NCBI RefSeq assembly: GCF_004348725.1
Contig: NZ_SMKR01000015.1
Coordinates: forward strand, 1-61,611
Length of the DNA: 61,611 nucleotides
Reading direction: 5' to 3'
Source of the DNA: Kribbella turkmenica
GTDB lineage: Bacteria > Actinomycetota > Actinomycetes > Propionibacteriales > Kribbellaceae
Shown here: positions 30,516-38,260 of the stretch, one piece after another
Numbering within the stretch: the stretch's first letter is position 1
How the letters are laid out: each line of letters begins with the position of its first letter
The notes under the pieces: model-generated
What the model saw: only the letters and a program-made list of their open reading frames with translations
Told to the model about the DNA's origin: nothing
The model's database searches: none
Made by a program: the position numbers and the translations under genes

Positions 30516-31049
30516 CCGCCCCGGCCGGAACGGCGAAGCCGTGGCCCGGTGGGCGCTGGACCTCGCCAAGCAGCGCGGCGACGCCGAGTTCGAGCTGATC
30601 GACATCGCCGACTACCGGTTGCCGCACCTCGACGAGGCGATCCCGCCGTCGATGGGGCGGTACACCCAGCTGCACACCCTGGCTTGGGCGCGCACGATCG
30701 ACAGCTTCGACGGGTTCGCCTTCGTCACCCGGAGTACAACCACTCCACCTCCGGCGCCCTGAAGAACGCGATCAACTTCCTGTTCAAGGAGTGGAACGAC
30801 ACGGCGGCCGGGTTCGTCAGCTACGGCGCGGTCGGCGGTGCCCGCGCGGTCGAGCACCTGCGCCTGGTGATGGGCGAGCTGAAGGTTGCCGACGTCCGCA
30901 ACCAGGTCACCCTCTCGCTCGCCACGGACTTCAAGGACTACCGCGACTTCACCCCCGGCGACCACCAGGAGCCGTCCCTGCACGCGATGCTCGACCAGGT
31001 CGTCAGCTGGAGCAACGCCCTCGCCTCCGTTCGCACGAGGGCGGCCTGA
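30508..31049 (+). pseudogene. NAD(P)H-dependent FMN reductase, truncated and frameshifted
   Basis: The N-terminus starts MCTRPGRNGEAVARWALDLA, but family members have about 8 more residues before the FMN loop GSTRPGRNGEA, and an in-frame TGA stands just upstream. A second lesion follows: frame 1 reads DGFAFVT up to the CCC run at 30728-30730, then only the next frame continues the family sequence PEYNHSTSGALKNAINFLF to a stop at 31049. One missing C explains the shift. The rest (GFVSYGAVGGARAVEHL) is well conserved, so decay is recent or one lesion is a sequence error. Confidence 0.75.
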
Positions 31050-31419
31050 GCCGCGAGCCTCCTGCCCGGGGTGAGAGCCGGCGGAAAGGTAGGCACCCGC
31101 GCGGGAGCGTGCGTTTGTGCATAACCGCGGGAGCGCAAGTCTCCCGCGCGACCTGACGACCGTCCGCAGGGCTCAACACCTGGCCCGCGACAAGCACCTT
31201 ACGGGGACGTGAACACCTCGCCGGGGGCTTGTACAGGTTATTGCCTGTGTAAGCCCGCCAGATGGTGTTCACGCCCACGGCGGGGCGGCGAGATCAGCGG
31301 GGGTGGCGCTTGGTGACTCCCGGTACTCGGAGGTTGATGGCGGTGACACGCCGTCACGATGAGCAAGGGGTCGGTGAGGCGGAAAGAATGAACTCGTCTC
31401 GTTCGGATGCGCGCTGAAT
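31050..31419. other. Long intergenic region with inverted repeats before the metallophore-like operon
   Basis: No gene with proper codon bias is seen. CGCGCGGGAG (31098-31107) and CTCCCGCGCG (31141-31150) are perfect 10-bp arms about 33 bases apart and may end the reductase transcript. A much larger nested inverted repeat follows at 31208-31273. The last 150 bases are less GC-rich and lead into the operon promoter. Confidence 0.6.
31208..31273. repeat. 66-base nested inverted repeat
   Basis: Outer arms CGTGAACACC (31208-31217) and GGTGTTCACG (31264-31273), a symmetric 7-by-7 unpaired interior, then inner arms GGGCTTGTACAGG (31225-31237) and CCTGTGTAAGCCC (31244-31256) that pair over all 13 positions with two G-T wobbles, and a 6-base loop TTATTG. 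It stands free in the intergenic region, about 150 bases before the operon promoter. Confidence 0.85.
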
Positions 31420-31476
31420 TTGACAACGATTTTCATTAACGGCAGGATCCTCACCGACGGCGGCTGGTGCCGTCGG
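31420..31476 (+). promoter_or_regulatory. Operon promoter with Zur-like box and 5' leader hairpin
   Basis: TTGACA (31420-31425), 17 bases, CAGGAT (31443-31448); predicted start near 31455. Between and over these lies TGACAACGATTTTCA (31421-31435), a palindrome of form TGAnAAnnnTTnTCA. Its right half ATTTTCA is identical to the actinobacterial Zur consensus (TGAAAATGATTTTCA-like, from memory) and its left half differs at two positions. Binding here would block polymerase. At the start of the transcript CCGACGGC/GCCGTCGG (31454-31476) can form a hairpin. GAAGGA precedes the first ATG. Confidence 0.65.
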
Positions 31477-31501
31477 GACCTCTACCGTGAAGGAAACGCG
31501 C

Positions 31502-33052
31502 ATGTCCGACGCTCTGAACAGGCGAGGCTTCCTGGGGTTGGCCGGTGGACTGGGGTTGGCCGGTGGACTGGGGCTGGCGGCGCTCACCGGGTGTGGAAGC
31601 GACGGCCGGGCAGCCGCCCAGCCCAAGCAGGGCGGGCGGCTGCGGGCCGTGTACGCCGGCGGCGGGGCGAAGGAGGTGCTCGACCCGCACGTCCAGAGCC
31701 TGTTCGTCGACATCGCCCGGCACAAGGCGATGTACGAGAAGCTCGTCGAGCTCGGGCCGGACCTGAAGCCGGTGCCGCGGCTGGCGGAGAAGTGGGAGAG
31801 TGACGCGCAGGCGGTCACCTGGAGGTTCACCCTCCGGGACGCGACCTTCCACGACGGCAGCAAGCTGACCAGCGAGGACGTCCTCTACAGTTTCGCCCGG
31901 ATCACCGACGCGAAGGTCCCGGACCGGGTCGCCCAGTCGTCGCTGGCGACGCTGGACCTGCGCCGCAGCAAGGCGATCGACCCGCGGACGGTCGAGCTCA
32001 CGCTGTCCGCGCCGAACGCCGAGTTTCCCGCGGTGCTGGCGGGCATCGGGACCCAGATCGTCCGTGACGGGTTCACCGACCCGACCCGGCCGATCGGCAC
32101 CGGCGCCTTCCGGTTCGTCTCCTTCGACGCCGGCCGCTCGATGGTCGCGACCCGGTACGCCGACTACTGGGACGGGCCGGCCCGGATCGACGAGTTGCAC
32201 ATCCTGTCCGCCGACGCCGAGGCCCGGGCGAACGCCGTCCAGGGTGGCCAGGCCGAGTACGCGAACGACATGACCGCGACCTTCGCCCGGACGGCGGAAG
32301 CCGGCCGGACGGTCCGGATCGTCGCGGCCAAGGCCAGCACGATGCAGGCGTTCGTGATGAAGTGCGACCGGCCGCCGTTCGACGACCCGGACGTCCGGAT
32401 GGCGTTCAAGCTGCTCGCCGACCGGCAGCGGCTGGTCGACGTAGTGCTCGCCGGCCGTGGTGCCGTCGGCAACGACCTGTTCGGCAAGGGCTACCAGTAC
32501 TACCCCGAGGACCTGCCGCAGCGGGAGCGCGACCTCGACGAGGCGAAGGCGCTGCTGAAGAAGGCCGGCCTGGTGAACAAGGAGATCGAGATCTTCACCG
32601 CCGACGCGTCGGCCGGGTTCGTCGAGTCGGCCACGCTGCTGGCCGAGCAGGCCGCCGAGGCGGGCGTGAAGCTCAAGGTGACCACCGGCAGCCCGCAGAC
32701 GTACGCGAAGGACCTGCTCACCAAGGGGGTCATCGGCAACCACCGCTCCGGCGCGATGCCGATCCCGCAGTACGTCACCGACCGGCTGCTGACCAGGTCG
32801 CCGTTCAACGTGACGCGGTGGCTGCGGCCGGAGTTCGACTCCGCGTTCGCGGCCGCCCGAGTCCTGACCGACGAGGCGGCGCGGTCGGCGAAGTACGGCG
32901 AGTTGCAGCAGACCCTCCGGGACGAGGGCGGCATCCTCGCCTGGGGTCTGCCCGACTACCTGATCGCGGTGTCGGCCAAGCTGCAGGGCGTGCAGGCGGT
33001 GCCGCCGAACACCCTGGACCAGGGCCGGTTCGACAAGGTGTGGCTGGCCTGA
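31502..33052 (+). CDS. Extracytoplasmic solute-binding lipoprotein, SBP family 5 (Opp/Nik type)
   Basis: 516 aa. The N-terminus has a twin-arginine motif (NRRGFLGL), an Ala/Gly/Leu core with a duplicated 6-residue block, and lipobox LTGC (Cys about residue 33), so it is a Tat-type lipoprotein. The mature part is a class C binding protein (ARHKAMYEKLVELGPDLKPV, FTLRDATFHDGSKLTSEDV, RPIGTGAFRFVSFD). Family members bind oligopeptides, nickel or metal-opine complexes such as staphylopine-metal (CntA). It is the first gene of an eight-gene operon behind a Zur-like box, so a metal chelate is the favoured ligand. ATG 31502 chosen for GAAGGA spacing. Confidence 0.87.
   Translation: MSDALNRRGFLGLAGGLGLAGGLGLAALTGCGSDGRAAAQPKQGGRLRAVYAGGGAKEVLDPHVQSLFVDIARHKAMYEKLVELGPDLKPVPRLAEKWESDAQAVTWRFTLRDATFHDGSKLTSEDVLYSFARITDAKVPDRVAQSSLATLDLRRSKAIDPRTVELTLSAPNAEFPAVLAGIGTQIVRDGFTDPTRPIGTGAFRFVSFDAGRSMVATRYADYWDGPARIDELHILSADAEARANAVQGGQAEYANDMTATFARTAEAGRTVRIVAAKASTMQAFVMKCDRPPFDDPDVRMAFKLLADRQRLVDVVLAGRGAVGNDLFGKGYQYYPEDLPQRERDLDEAKALLKKAGLVNKEIEIFTADASAGFVESATLLAEQAAEAGVKLKVTTGSPQTYAKDLLTKGVIGNHRSGAMPIPQYVTDRLLTRSPFNVTRWLRPEFDSAFAAARVLTDEAARSAKYGELQQTLRDEGGILAWGLPDYLIAVSAKLQGVQAVPPNTLDQGRFDKVWLA
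31532..31567 (+). repeat. 18-bp tandem duplication within the signal peptide
   Basis: CTGGGGTTGGCCGGTGGA occurs twice head to tail (31532-31549, 31550-31567), followed by a degenerate third start. It encodes repeats of LGLAGG in the hydrophobic core of the signal peptide, lengthening it by six residues per unit. Confidence 0.85.
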
Positions 33053-33991
33053 ATGCGCTCGTACGCCGCCCAGCGCGCCGTCCTCGCGATAGTCCAGCTC
33101 GCCGTTCTGTCGGTCCTCGTCTTCGTCCTGACCACCCTCCTCCCGGGGGACGCGGCCGAGATGCGGTTCACCGAGACGCTGGCACCCGAGCAGGTCGAGC
33201 GGATGCGCGCGCAGCTCGGCCTGGACCAGCCCGCGCTCGAACGCTTCACCCAGTGGCTCGGCAACGTCCTGACCGGGGATCTCGGGACGTCGCTGATCAG
33301 CGGCGGGCCGGTGACCGACATCGTGCGGAACTCGGTCGGCGCGACAGTGGTGCTCACGCTCGCCACACTGGCGGTCGTGGTTCCCCTCGCCGTTGCCCTG
33401 GGCATCGTGATGGGCACCCGGGAGAACGGCCGGCTGGACCGGGCGATCACCTCGGTCACGCTGGCGCTGAGCGCGATCCCGGACTTCGTGATCGCCGTGC
33501 TGCTGGTGGCGGTGTTCTCGCTCAAGCTGGGCTGGCTGCCGGCGACGTGGATCGGCGGTGACCTGCTGGCCAGCCCGGTGTTGCTGGTGCTGCCGGTCGC
33601 GGTCTTGTTCGGGCGGACGGTGTGCTTGCTGTCCCGCCAGGTCCGGGCCGGCACCATCACGGCCCTGCAGGCGGAGTACGTCGTCCAGGCTCGGCGGCTC
33701 GGGGTGCCGCGCCGGCGGTTGCTGGTGCGGCACGTACTGCCGAACGCGGCTGTGCCGGGTGTGCAGGAGTTGGCGCGGACCGGCGACACGTTGCTCGGTG
33801 GGGTCCTGGTCGTGGAAGCGATCTTCGCGATCCCCGGTTTCGCGACCGCACTCGTAGACGGGGTGGAGACGCGGGACGTGCCGGTGGTGCAGGGGTTGAC
33901 GCTCGTGCTCGCGGTCGCGGCGCTGGTGATCAACCTCGGCGCCGACCTGCTGTGCAACCGGCTCGTTCCGCGCACGGAGCTTCTCCGATGA
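33053..33991 (+). CDS. ABC transporter permease, DppB/NikB type
   Basis: 312 aa, six predicted membrane segments beginning SYAAQRAVLAIVQLAVLSVL. The ATPase-contact EAA-like loop is in the C-terminal half (ALQAEYVVQARRLGVPRRRL, followed by VLPNAAVPGVQELA). It starts at the base after the stop of the binding-protein gene, with no gap, so it is translationally linked. With the next gene it forms the channel that imports the bound substrate. Confidence 0.9.
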   Translation: MRSYAAQRAVLAIVQLAVLSVLVFVLTTLLPGDAAEMRFTETLAPEQVERMRAQLGLDQPALERFTQWLGNVLTGDLGTSLISGGPVTDIVRNSVGATVVLTLATLAVVVPLAVALGIVMGTRENGRLDRAITSVTLALSAIPDFVIAVLLVAVFSLKLGWLPATWIGGDLLASPVLLVLPVAVLFGRTVCLLSRQVRAGTITALQAEYVVQARRLGVPRRRLLVRHVLPNAAVPGVQELARTGDTLLGGVLVVEAIFAIPGFATALVDGVETRDVPVVQGLTLVLAVAALVINLGADLLCNRLVPRTELLR

Positions 33992-34809
33992 CGAGTCGGG
34001 CACGATCCGGTGTGCTGGCGCGTGTGCCGCTCGCGGTGTCGGCCGCGCTGGTGCTCGTCCCGCTCCTCGTCGCCGTCCTCGGGCCGCTGGTCCCACTCGA
34101 TGCGCGCCCAGGACTGCCGTACAACGCGCAGGGTGCCCTCGGCACCGACGGCCTCGGCCGGGACGTGCTGCAACTCCTGCTGACCGGCGGCCGGACGGCG
34201 CTCGGGATGGCCTTCGGCGCCGTGCTCGTCGCGTACCTCGCCGGTGGGCTGATCGGGCTGACCGCGGCCTCGACCCGGCACCGCTGGCTCGACGAGGCGT
34301 TGATCCGGCCGCTGGACGTCCTGCTGCCGTTGCCGTCCCTGCTGGTGATCAGCGTGGTCGCCGTCGGCTGGCGGGCGTCGGCGTTCGCGATCACCCTTGC
34401 CGTTGCCATGGTCAACGTTCCGACGGTCGCCCGGCTGGTCCGGGCGGCCGCGCTCGACGCCGCCAGTGGACCGGTCGTCGAGGCGCTCCGGATGCAGCGC
34501 GAGAGCTGGTTCGGCATCCACCTCGGGTACGTCGGCCGCGCCGTCCTCGGCCCGGTCGCGGCCGACATCGGCACCCGGATCACGCTGGCCGTCTTCCTGG
34601 TCGCCTCGGTGAACTTCCTCGGGCTCGGTCTCAGCCCGACCGCACCCGACTGGGCCGTCAGCGTCTCCCGCAACCGTGAAGGCCTACTTCTCCAGCCGTG
34701 GGCCGTGATCGCGCCCGCGTTGATGCTCGTCTCCTTCACTCTGGGCTTCAACCTGCTGGCCGACCGTCTCGTGCACCACTCGCGCCGCCTGGTGGAGGTG
34801 GCCCGATGA
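33988..34809 (+). CDS. ABC transporter permease, DppC/NikC type
   Basis: 273 aa. Standard DppC start (a TM, then LGTDGLGRDVLQLLLTGGRT, the family hallmark loop), several further membrane segments and the EAA-like loop VEALRMQRESWFGIHLGYVG. The C-terminus has VNFLGLGLSPTAPDWAVSVS, also diagnostic. ATGA overlap with the upstream permease and with the ATPase downstream. It pairs with the DppB-type subunit. Confidence 0.9.
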   Translation: MTSRARSGVLARVPLAVSAALVLVPLLVAVLGPLVPLDARPGLPYNAQGALGTDGLGRDVLQLLLTGGRTALGMAFGAVLVAYLAGGLIGLTAASTRHRWLDEALIRPLDVLLPLPSLLVISVVAVGWRASAFAITLAVAMVNVPTVARLVRAAALDAASGPVVEALRMQRESWFGIHLGYVGRAVLGPVAADIGTRITLAVFLVASVNFLGLGLSPTAPDWAVSVSRNREGLLLQPWAVIAPALMLVSFTLGFNLLADRLVHHSRRLVEVAR

Positions 34810-36404
34810 CGCCGCCTCGTGACGTCCGCCCTGCCGGCGCGGTCCCCGGACAGGCGCTCGTGCGGGTGCGCGGCCTCGCCGCGACCGCCGGCTCGGCGAT
34901 CCTCGTCGACGACGTGTCCTTCGAGGTGTGGCCCGGGCAGGTCACCGCGCTGGTGGGTGCGTCGGGATCGGGCAAGACCACCTCCGCGCTCGCACTGCTC
35001 GGCGAACACGGCAACGGCGTACGGCTCGACGGGCAGGTCGAGGTCGACGGGCAGCTCGCGGTCGACCGCAACGGACCGACGTCCGCGGCGTCCGGTCTGC
35101 GCGGCCGGGTGGTCGCCTACATGCCGCAGCATCCCGGCAGTGCACTCAACCCGGCCCGGCGGATCGGTGCGACTCTCCGGGAGTTGGAGGGCCTTCACCA
35201 TCGCGGCGAGCCGGTCGTCCAGCAGGCGCTCAGTGCGGCCCAGCTTCCAGGTGATCGCGGAACGCTGCGACGGTTCCCGCACCAGTTCTCCGGCGGGCAG
35301 CGTCAGCGGGTCGCCCTGGCGCAGGCGCTGACCTGCCGGCCGAAGGTCCTGGTGCTGGACGAACCGAGCACCGGCCTGGACTCGATCACCCGGCTGCAAC
35401 TCGTCGGCGAACTCGAGGACCTGGCCCGGAACGGCCTCGGGATCCTGCTGCTCAGCCATGACCTCGATCTCGTCCGCGCGCTCGCCGAGCACGTCGTCGT
35501 CCTCTCCGCCGGACGGGTGATCGAGGCCGGCGGTGCCGACATCCTGCCCGCCGCGCCGGAGCTGCCACCGGCGGGAACGCCGGCGCCGGCCAAGCCGTTG
35601 CTCCAGGCAATGAAATTGTCCGCGTCACTGCGCCCGCGTGGCCGCGATCCGATCGTGCGGGACGTCGACCTCGGTGTCCGGCCGGGCCAGTGCCTCGGCG
35701 TGGTCGGTCGTTCCGGCAGCGGCAAGACCACGCTCGCCCGCTGCCTGGCCGGCCTGCACGAGCGCTACACCGGCCGGATCCTCCTGGACGGCGAGGAGCT
35801 ACCCGTCCTGCGCAGGCGGTCGCTCGAGCAGAACCGGCGCGTCCAGTACGTCTGGCAGGAAGTCCGCGGCTCCTTCGACGAACGCCGTCCCGTCGACCAG
35901 CAGGTCGCCCGGACGGCCCGGCGCCTGCGCGGACTGTCGGCGGAGGACGCGCAGGCCGAGGCGGTCGCCACCCTGGCCCGCCTCGGTGTCTCGGCCGTCA
36001 CGGCCGCCCGCCCGCCGAGCCGGTTGTCCGGCGGCGAGCTCCAGCGCGCCGCCCTCGCCAGGGCCGTGCTCGCGCGGCCCGACGTCCTGGTCTGCGACGA
36101 GATCACCACCGCACTCGACGATCGCGGTACGACGCTCGTGGTCGAGCTGCTCGCCGAGCTGAAGGACCGCGGCACCGCGGTGGTCTGGATCGGCCACGAC
36201 CTCGGTCTGGTCGCGGCGGTGGCCGACCACGTGCTGGTGATCGACGCCGGTCGCGTGGTCGAGGACGGCCAACCGGCCGCCGTGATGACCCGGCCCCGGT
36301 CCGAACTGACCCGGCGGCTGGTGGCGGCCGCCCGGATCGGACGGCGATCCCCCGAATCTCCGCCCGTGCTGACCCCCGACACGAGGAGCGAACCGCGCCG
36401 ATGA
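34806..36404 (+). CDS. Fused double ATP-binding subunit (OppD-OppF type)
   Basis: 532 aa with two complete ABC domains. First: Walker A GASGSGKTT (about residue 52), signature FSGGQRQR, Walker B VLVLDEPSTGLD, switch LLLSHDLD. Second (from about 270): Walker A GRSGSGKTT, signature LSGGELQR, Walker B VLVCDEITTALD, switch VWIGHDLG. The usual C-terminal Cys-rich cluster of single OppD/OppF proteins is absent. One polypeptide therefore powers the two permeases. ATGA overlaps at both ends. Confidence 0.9.
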   Translation: MTPPRDVRPAGAVPGQALVRVRGLAATAGSAILVDDVSFEVWPGQVTALVGASGSGKTTSALALLGEHGNGVRLDGQVEVDGQLAVDRNGPTSAASGLRGRVVAYMPQHPGSALNPARRIGATLRELEGLHHRGEPVVQQALSAAQLPGDRGTLRRFPHQFSGGQRQRVALAQALTCRPKVLVLDEPSTGLDSITRLQLVGELEDLARNGLGILLLSHDLDLVRALAEHVVVLSAGRVIEAGGADILPAAPELPPAGTPAPAKPLLQAMKLSASLRPRGRDPIVRDVDLGVRPGQCLGVVGRSGSGKTTLARCLAGLHERYTGRILLDGEELPVLRRRSLEQNRRVQYVWQEVRGSFDERRPVDQQVARTARRLRGLSAEDAQAEAVATLARLGVSAVTAARPPSRLSGGELQRAALARAVLARPDVLVCDEITTALDDRGTTLVVELLAELKDRGTAVVWIGHDLGLVAAVADHVLVIDAGRVVEDGQPAAVMTRPRSELTRRLVAAARIGRRSPESPPVLTPDTRSEPRR

Positions 36405-37459
36405 CGCGACTGCACGACCACCTGGCGGAGGCGATCAAGGACCCGGATCCGATCCGGGTCGGGGTCGAATCCGGTGACGACCTGATCTGCCTGCGGTTCG
36501 AGACCATGAAGGTGTACTCCGCGCTCGGCGCCGTACGCCACCTGCTGGAGACCGGGGCCGTCCGTCCCGGCGACACGCTCATCGACAGTTCCAGCGGGAT
36601 CTACGCGCACGCGCTCGCCCTGGCCTGCCACCGGTACGGGATGAAGTGCCACATCGTCGGCTCCACCACGGTCGACCGGACGCTGAAGGTCCAGCTCGAG
36701 ATTCTCGGCGCGACCGTCGAGCAGGTGCCGTCGTCGAACAACCTGCAACTCGACCAGAACCTCCGGGTCCGGCGGATCGGCGAGATCCTGCGCGACAACC
36801 CGACGTACCACTGGATGCGGCAGTACCACGACGACATCCACTACCTCGGGTACGGCGCGGTCGCCGACCAGGTGAACGACCTGGTGCCGACCGGGCCGCT
36901 GTGCCTGGTCGGCGGGGTCGGGACCGGTGCGTCGACCGGTGCGATCGCGGAGTACCTGCGCAACCGCGGCCGGGACGTGAACCTGGTCGGGGTGCAGCCG
37001 TTCGGCAGCATCACCTTCGGTGCCGGCCACACCCAGGACCCGGAGATGATCATCGCCGGGATCGGCAGCTCGATCGAGTTCCGGAACGTGCGGCACGAGT
37101 TGTACGACCGGCTGCACTGGGTGTCGTTCGAGTACGCGATGTCGGCCGCGGTCGACCTGCTCCGGACCTCCGGGGTCTTCGCCGGGCTGTCGGCCGGGGC
37201 GGCGTACCTGTCGGCGCTGTGGGAGCACAACTGCGACAGCAGCCGCAAGCACGTCTTCCTGGCCGCCGACACCGGCACGCGGTACGTCGAGTCCGCGTTC
37301 GCCCGCCATGCCGAGGCACGGCCGATGGCGACGATGCGGCCGCGGGAGATCGGATCGCTGGACGAGCTCGCGGTGCCGTGGTCGGCGATGTCATGGGATC
37401 GGCGGGACTCGGCGCTGACCGTGCGGGCAGAGTTCCCATCTGCGACTCCGTCGCATTAA
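36401..37459 (+). CDS. Divergent cysteine-synthase-fold PLP enzyme (SbnA-like role possible)
   Basis: 352 aa, fold type II PLP enzyme. Likely Schiff-base lysine K37 in CLRFETMKVYSALGAVRHLL; the substrate-carboxylate loop is SSSGIYAHALALACHRYG in place of TSGNTG; the PLP-phosphate loop is GGVGTGASTGAIAEYLR; a C-terminal SAGAAY corresponds to the usual SSGAA. Relatives make cysteine, cystathionine or, in siderophore paths (SbnA), join phosphoserine to glutamate. The changed loops mean it is not a housekeeping cysteine synthase. Its place between transporter and oxygenase genes suggests a chelator-building step with a beta-substituted alanine. Substrates are unknown. Confidence 0.75.
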   Translation: MTRLHDHLAEAIKDPDPIRVGVESGDDLICLRFETMKVYSALGAVRHLLETGAVRPGDTLIDSSSGIYAHALALACHRYGMKCHIVGSTTVDRTLKVQLEILGATVEQVPSSNNLQLDQNLRVRRIGEILRDNPTYHWMRQYHDDIHYLGYGAVADQVNDLVPTGPLCLVGGVGTGASTGAIAEYLRNRGRDVNLVGVQPFGSITFGAGHTQDPEMIIAGIGSSIEFRNVRHELYDRLHWVSFEYAMSAAVDLLRTSGVFAGLSAGAAYLSALWEHNCDSSRKHVFLAADTGTRYVESAFARHAEARPMATMRPREIGSLDELAVPWSAMSWDRRDSALTVRAEFPSATPSH

Positions 37460-37507
37460 TGTGGTGACGATGCCTGACCGGGGAGGTGGGGCGGGGAAGG
37501 ACGCGAG

Positions 37508-38260
37508 ATGGCGTATGTGGTGGTACCGGAGTTGTTCACGGCAACGGAAGTCGAGCGGTTGCGGACCGTGGTCGAGCAGGTGCACGCGGAGGTCGTCGCG
37601 GCCGCCGAGTCCGGCGAGACCGACGTGACCGTCTGGCCGGACGGTCACCGGCTGGAGAAGGTGCGCGGGACGACGATCCACTGGGAGCCCGGCCTGACGG
37701 GCAAGGCGGTGCGCAGCCTGTCGCCGGTGTCGCAGCTCCACCCGGCGCTGGAGGAGTTGTGGGACGAGCCGCGGCTGACCGGGCCGATGAGTTCGCTGAT
37801 CGGCGCGCCCGCCGGCCGGTTCGTGGCCAAGCTGAACTTCAAGCGGGCGGGGGTCGGCTCGGAGTTCGCCTGGCACCAGGACTTCCCGTACTGGTACTGC
37901 TGCGCCGGGCCGGCCGCGTACGACATCGCGACGGCGATCGTGCTGCTCGACGACAACACCGTCGCGAACGGCGCGATGACGCTGATCCCGGGAAGTCCCG
38001 CCGAGGGGCCGGTCCGCCGGGACCCGCAGGACCCGACCGGCCTGCTGGTCGATCCGCGGGCCGTCGACGCCTCCCGCGCGGTGGTGGTGGAGGCGCCGGC
38101 CGGATCGGTCCTCATGTTCCCCGGGCTGATGGTGCACCGCTCGGCGCCGAACCGGTCCGCGTCCGACCGTCGCTCCCTGCTGTACTGCTTCCAGCCCGCG
38201 GGTCGCCCAGAGTTCTCCGCCCTGACGTACGACCCCGAAAGGCTGGCCGATCTGCCATGA
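37508..38260 (+). CDS. Phytanoyl-CoA dioxygenase family (PhyH) Fe(II)/2-oxoglutarate oxygenase
   Basis: 250 aa. The metal-binding triad is H123-x-D125 in FAWHQDFPYW and a distal His (about 210) in GLMVHRSAPN; the following Arg cluster (NRSASDRRSLLY) would bind 2-oxoglutarate. NGAMTLIPGSPAEG is the usual PhyH strand before the distal His. Such enzymes hydroxylate or desaturate small molecules, including amino-acid-derived metabolites. GGGGAAGGA precedes ATG 37508. This is the only gap (48 bases) in the operon. Its stop overlaps the next ATG. Confidence 0.85.
   Translation: MAYVVVPELFTATEVERLRTVVEQVHAEVVAAAESGETDVTVWPDGHRLEKVRGTTIHWEPGLTGKAVRSLSPVSQLHPALEELWDEPRLTGPMSSLIGAPAGRFVAKLNFKRAGVGSEFAWHQDFPYWYCCAGPAAYDIATAIVLLDDNTVANGAMTLIPGSPAEGPVRRDPQDPTGLLVDPRAVDASRAVVVEAPAGSVLMFPGLMVHRSAPNRSASDRRSLLYCFQPAGRPEFSALTYDPERLADLP

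Noticed and set aside
31208..31273. Treating the nested inverted repeat as an integron attC site or transposon end
   Set aside because: No GTTRRRY-type core sites, integrase, transposase or target-site duplications are seen.
31420..31442. Reading the operon box as an iron (IdeR/DmdR1) or nickel (Nur) site
   Set aside because: The sequence lacks the TTAGG...CCTAA pattern of IdeR boxes and the TTGCAA half-sites of Nur boxes; TGAnAAnnnTTnTCA fits Zur best.
36401..37459. Annotating the PLP enzyme as cysteine synthase CysK/CysM
   Set aside because: The substrate-binding loop TSGNTG is replaced by SSSGIY and the region around the lysine is unlike CysK/CysM; the operon context is transport and oxidation, not sulfur assimilation.
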